Source: Platismatia glauca
Lineage: Eukaryota > Ascomycota > Lecanoromycetes > Lecanorales > Parmeliaceae
DNA: 64,000 nt
NCBI GenBank assembly: GCA_963556305.1
Contig: OY745772.1
Location: 1,488,001 to 1,552,000, forward strand
Reading direction: 5' to 3'
The notes beneath the pieces were generated by a model, which was not told where the DNA came from, did no database searches, and worked only from the letters and a program-made list of their open reading frames with translations. Position numbers and translations under genes: made by a program. Below are positions 60,098 to 64,000 of the stretch, piece after piece. The stretch's first letter is position 1, and each line of letters starts with the position of its first letter.

Positions 60098-60859
60098 GCC
60101 TACAATCATATAAAAAAGTGGATGATAGCCGGTGGACAGATGATATTTTGCTTGACACCCGCAACCTCCTGTTCGAGTTTTCGAATGTGTAACAGATAAG
60201 CAATGTTCTACCGGTCAAAAGGTCGCCATTTAGCCATTTTCGAGCCTACTCCTTGCCAATCCAAAAGGGCTATTGGAGGCCTGATGTCTGCGTCAGGCAC
60301 TACACGCCGCCGAACGTCCTGTCAGCTTCCAACGTCGGTAATCGGCATCGTTCCCATTCGACGTAAGCTGAAATCATGCGGGATTATTCTATTGTCTGTG
60401 AATGGCAGGACCAGGGCTGGGCCCTCTAAATTCTGACAAGAACAGGTGATGACGGCAAAATCATGTACGCCACTGAGGTAAGACACGTCTCCTAAAGCCA
60501 AGGTATCTTGGAAGTATGATTTGAACGCAACCTCGATTCTGGTCATAGAGAAGCCATGTTGACACTAAATTTTACCAGGGGGGCCTGATAATCCAAGCTT
60601 TGACTGGAGATGGCAGTGCATTTCAGGGGTACACAGTCCTTGAACCAACGCTATAGACCAATTAAGAAAGATCCACAGACCGATACAACATAATGCTAAG
60701 GGCAAGGTTCTTATCCAATATACCAACGACCAGAAAACGGTCATAGGTGAGTAATTGTTCTGTCCTCAACAAGCTATCTACAAATTTCGGTTCGAGGAGA
60801 ACAAGGTTTCACAGCATACATGGCCCGCTGCAGGAAATCAGATGGCTAGCGGCACGATT
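60098..60859. other. No gene recognised
   Basis: About 0.76 kb of probable decayed repeat or flank DNA. Short frames only. Confidence 0.4.
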
Positions 60860-61793
60860 TCAGCTCGCTCTAAGACCTTTAAGGAACTCTAGGAGTTCCG
60901 CATTCACCTCGTCCTGAGACACTCCAGGCCTGCTCCCCGACCCACGGCTTCCACAATCAACGTCAAAGGGGCTTGCTCTCCCGATTCGGCTGTAGGCTTT
61001 GATGACTGCAGCCTTTGCCAGAGGGAACGTGAGCTCCATCTCATTGGCCAGGTATAATTGTACCATGTCCAGCTTTCCCTCATCCGCTAGACCTGCCACA
61101 AACTGGTTTCCCATGAACTTCTTCAACGGCTCCGGACACTTCCAATACAAGTCTTCTGCCTCCGAGACATACTCAGCTATCGATTTGCGTCCCTGCTTTA
61201 GGTTGTACAACAAGTTGAAATACTGGTTGGGGTCACCCACGCCCTTAGGTTCGATCTTGTATTCCATTTCGAAGGCCGCAGACAGCTCATTCCAATTGGC
61301 TCGAGCGGCAGGGTCCAACCGCTGATACCACTTGAGGGCTTCATCCCGAAGTCGACCTCGTAGTACCAGCCTCTTCACCGTCCAGACTTTAGGATCCTCA
61401 TGGTATTTTTCCTCGACCACAAAGTTGATTGTCTCTAGGTATTCGATAGGATCCTCGTAGCCATCCTTCCTCCCGTAGAAGGCCGGCACGCTCTCCATTA
61501 TGCCTTCCATCTTGGAAGGATTCCGTCGACGGGTATGAGATTGGGGAGGTGGAAGGTACAGTGGCTCTGTTCACCTTGGATGCTCTTGGGGTGGGCCCGG
61601 AGGGCTCTGTGTCTGAAAGGTATGGATCAACGGCACTGGTGGCCGATTGAGATCCCTCGACGGAGCTCGTGTAGAAGTCTAGATCGTTGGTGGTTTGAAG
61701 AATAGGAAGGATGTTCTTGGCTGGGGAACGTGCCCTACTCGCCGCGGTGCTCCGTTGGTAAGAGGGTAGATTTGAGAGGCGATTTGACATCAA
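60860..61793 (-). pseudogene. Gag-like retrotransposon relic with frameshift
   Basis: Frame 61510-60860 encodes FYGRKDGYEDPIEYLETINF, KVWTVKRLVLRGRLRDEALK, WYQRLDPAARANWNELSAAF, YFNLLYNLKQGRKSIAEYVS and VAGLADEGKLDMVQLYLANE, a retrotrans_gag-type helical domain. An upstream Ser/Thr-rich frame (61793-61500) is joined to it by a one-base shift near 61500-61520. No zinc knuckle, pol or LTR is found next to it. It differs from the gag at 50.8 kb, so it comes from a different family or a domesticated gene. Confidence 0.65.
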
Positions 61794-62163
61794 TGGTTAA
61801 GTATCTAGTGGGGATTTGTAGTTAGCAGAGTCTCGAAGCACCTGGTACAGAAGGGTGCTCCAAATGCTAACCAGGACTCCCTTAGGCTTGCTTCTAGTGA
61901 CGAGTCACTTCAGTAGTCACTTGGCTAGACTGATCCTCTCACCGTCCCCGCCTCCGATTCCTGGTTTCCGGAAATGGACGTTCTCCTAGTCAATTTTCTG
62001 AGGGTTTACCTTGACCTTCTCACTCTGGCAATCCCTAGAGCCTCGCGTTGGGCTCCAGTTTTTGGCGGAATTTCTAGGGTGTAGGAAAGGTAGTTGTATT
62101 CTATGCTACGAAAGTGCTATCAATATCGAGGGGCAAACCCCTCCGAACTAGGAAGGAGGCGCT
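61794..62163. other. No gene recognised
   Basis: 370 bp flank between the gag relic and the small Ser/Thr-rich frame. Confidence 0.4.
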
Positions 62164-62551
62164 ATGCTCAAGGGGGCAATTGCCCCTCCCACAACGGGCA
62201 ATAAGAAACGTCAGAATAGAGCCTGTTCCGCTGCTCAAAGCGGTTCAAGCACAGCTACAGTAACGAATACAGCGACCAACACCGAAACCAATTCCGAATT
62301 TACGACATCGATCATTAGTAGCTCCAACAACATCACCACTGGTTCTTCTCATTCTTCTATATCTTACAATTGCGCTCCTACGAGCATCCTGACGCTGGGC
62401 CAACGGCCCCACAGTGTGAGTGTCACGGACTCGATGGCTTGTATCCATATCTAAGCTCTATTCCCGGTCAATCTAATGACAATCCTCACAGGTGCAAAAC
62501 GTCACCAACAACGGCCGCTCCATCATCGGTGGCACTTCTGACGACAACTAA
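62164..62551 (+). CDS. Small Ser/Thr/Asn-rich protein of unknown function
   Basis: Two exons, 62164-62415 and 62492-62551, separated by a phase-0 76 bp intron with GTGAGT donor and a CTAATGAC branch-like site, give 103 residues. No signal peptide is obvious. The sequence is rich in Ser, Thr and Asn with SYNCAPTSILTLG near the junction. I do not recognise it. A longer gene with upstream exons is possible, as is chance. Confidence 0.35.
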
Positions 62552-62885
62552 GTCGGACGGAGAGGTGGTGTCTTGAGAAAATAAGAAGCACCACAACATC
62601 ATTGTACCAACGCCTTTAGGAATCGAACCTAGTACGAACTAAATACCTCTTGTGCGGGAGCAACGAAAGTGGGACCTACAGCTGTTAGATGTGAGCGGGT
62701 TTGAGTGGGTATAGGGCATGGCTGACCTTGAGAGTTTGAGAGGCCGCCATGGCTAAGCAAACCATTGTTGGCTTCCTCCACATCTTCCGCATGTTCATTT
62801 TGTTACTTCCTCTAGGCCTCTCTAGAGGGTTGGAATGGGTTTGGATAAATAGGGGAAATAATACTCATACTGTAGGACAAAGGCA

Positions 62886-63668
62886 ATGATTCTAGCAAAT
62901 TATCTACCATACACTGCAACAATACTTGCCTCAGTTGCTTCAGCGTGCACTGAGTCGGTCGCTTCCTCCGTCTCGGCAGCATCGGTCGTTTCAGTTGCGT
63001 CTTTATCATCCGTCTCGGCAGCATCGGTCGTTTCAGTTGCGTCTGCATCTGCTGCAGCATGGTCATCCGCTGCGGCTGTCCCAAGTGCCGCTTGCTGGAT
63101 TGCCGCCGATGATAAATATGGAAGTGCCACTTTCGAGGTCTATGGAATCAATGGATGGGCGGGAAAGAAGGGCTCGAGGCTCTGGAACCAGGAACACGGG
63201 TGCGGTATCCTTTCAGCTCGAGAATTCCATACAGATGGAGTGAGCGAATTCAAAGGTCGCTTCCGAGAGACACAGCACGCGTATTTCACTCTGAGCCTCT
63301 TCAAGGGCGGCTGCGTCGAACGTGCTGTTCACTCCGCTGGGGGACCAGCCCCGGGTACTGGACCTGGTCAAATCGCCTGTCAACGCGCTCCATCGCCTCC
63401 CGACAGCGATCGAAGGATTTCGGGTCCGCGACTCAAAGCGGTCCAGGGCGTGGCAGATGGTACCTCGACAAGTGAGAGTCTACCGGATGTTACGGAGGAT
63501 GAGGCTGTCCGATCAGGCGAGTCTTCGTCCGCCTCAACAGAGGGATCAGATGAGGACTTGGTGGCATCGGCATCGGCTTCTTCGGCGCTACCTCATCTTC
63601 TGTCTGCTGCAAAAGCTGCATCATCGGCTCCAACGCCCACTGGTACCTGGGAGTCGTCTATTATGTAG
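62886..63668 (+). CDS. Putative secreted Ser/Ala-rich protein with 14-residue tandem repeat
   Basis: Single frame of 260 residues from ATG 62886. The N-terminus (MILANYLPYTATILASVASA) looks like a signal peptide. A 42 bp repeat (starts 62967 and 63009) encodes SVSAASVVSVAS-type units. A more structured middle follows: CWIAADDKYGSATFEVYGIN, WNQEHGCGILSAREF, FKGGCVERAVHS, with cysteines at regular distance, then an acidic/Ser-rich tail. It could be a cell-wall or effector-like protein. No family recognised; the 3' half could hold an intron. Confidence 0.5.
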   Translation: MILANYLPYTATILASVASACTESVASSVSAASVVSVASLSSVSAASVVSVASASAAAWSSAAAVPSAACWIAADDKYGSATFEVYGINGWAGKKGSRLWNQEHGCGILSAREFHTDGVSEFKGRFRETQHAYFTLSLFKGGCVERAVHSAGGPAPGTGPGQIACQRAPSPPDSDRRISGPRLKAVQGVADGTSTSESLPDVTEDEAVRSGESSSASTEGSDEDLVASASASSALPHLLSAAKAASSAPTPTGTWESSIM

Positions 63669-64000
63669 CTTGTTGCGAATGGTAGCGCGATTGGGATGAG
63701 TTGAGAAAGGCCGTTGGGGGGGAATGTATTGGAGGTGCTTACGCAATGGAAGGAGCAGAGGGAGAAGGCACATTCCTCTTACTGTCTAGTCACGCGTTTT
63801 CATACCCATTATCTGAAATCGGGGCGTTCTCGCGGCATTCGCACTTGCCTACTGAGGTCCAAAGGATAGAAATATGGTCTCAAGTAGACGGAGTTGGAAC
63901 CGCTGCATGACATTCCGAGTGAATATTCCATCCTTCATCGCCACATATATATGCTCCCAACAATCTCATGTGTGCAGACATGGCCGCTAAGGTATCTCCT
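63669..64000 (+). other. Gene-free end of window with a possible promoter and start of a next gene
   Basis: A CATATATATG TATA-like element at about 63944 is followed by an ATG at 63980 that opens MAAKVSP up to the window edge. Only seven codons are visible. Confidence 0.2.

Noticed and set aside
62605..62690. Possible tRNA on the minus strand (GGTTCGATTCC T-loop-like sequence)
   Set aside because: No matching acceptor stem, D-arm or anticodon arm can be drawn at the right distances.

Overview
The window is chromosomal DNA of a filamentous ascomycete (Pezizomycotina). Genes carry short GT-AG introns of about 46-145 bp (a few GC-AG), typical ascomycete orthologues are present (LYS1, MON2, MMS2, BNA7), and there is a type I iterative PKS. 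No tRNA, rRNA, CRISPR or bacterial operon structure was recognised. Exon coordinates were worked out by hand from splice motifs, reading phase and remembered family sequence; no search was run.

Left arm (1-16 kb): the 3' end of a large secreted Ser/Thr- and Pro-rich protein, probably a class V chitinase tail; a SAM-dependent methyltransferase (4.9 kb); a complete seven-exon saccharopine dehydrogenase gene (LYS1, minus, 6.3-7.8 kb); an ankyrin-repeat protein (8.2-9.0 kb); a secreted cysteine-containing protein (10.9-12.1 kb); decayed copies of an integrase-bearing element with palindromic CCATGG-centred repeats (12.4-14.6 kb); and a GST-like gene (14.9-15.9 kb).

Secondary-metabolism region (about 14.9-30.8 kb): a highly reducing PKS on the minus strand (16884-26009) with order KS-AT-DH-CMeT-KR-ACP-R and no ER or NRPS module. 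It is divergent from a LovC/Bet3-type trans-enoyl reductase (26487-27637). An SDR (29610-30759) and the GST-like gene flank the pair. This matches the architecture known for reductase-released, trans-ER-dependent polyketides of the betaenone type. The PKS reading frame has three in-frame TAG codons within about 75 bp after the KR, so it may be inactive. TCGG/CCGA inverted pairs occur upstream of all four genes.

Middle (31-48.5 kb): a 950 bp element with 55 bp inverted ends, a degenerate Pth11/rhodopsin-like membrane protein gene, a Pro-rich conserved hypothetical, a tiny three-exon I78 protease-inhibitor gene, MON2 divergent from MMS2, an LYR-motif protein, kynurenine formamidase, and a secreted HExxH metalloprotease.

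Right arm (48.5-64 kb) is a transposon graveyard: a TA-flanked MITE; a full-length 7,749 bp Ty3/gypsy chromovirus with 371 bp LTRs and a perfect TCTGG target duplication, inserted into an already conserved-looking but decayed host gene; a hAT-type MITE with an 8 bp duplication inserted into the same gene's 3' part; and a frameshifted gag relic. The chromovirus pol and the host gene both decay by single-base nonsense changes with no visible frameshift, which suggests a RIP-like or deamination process. Two putative small secreted or Ser/Thr-rich genes close the window.
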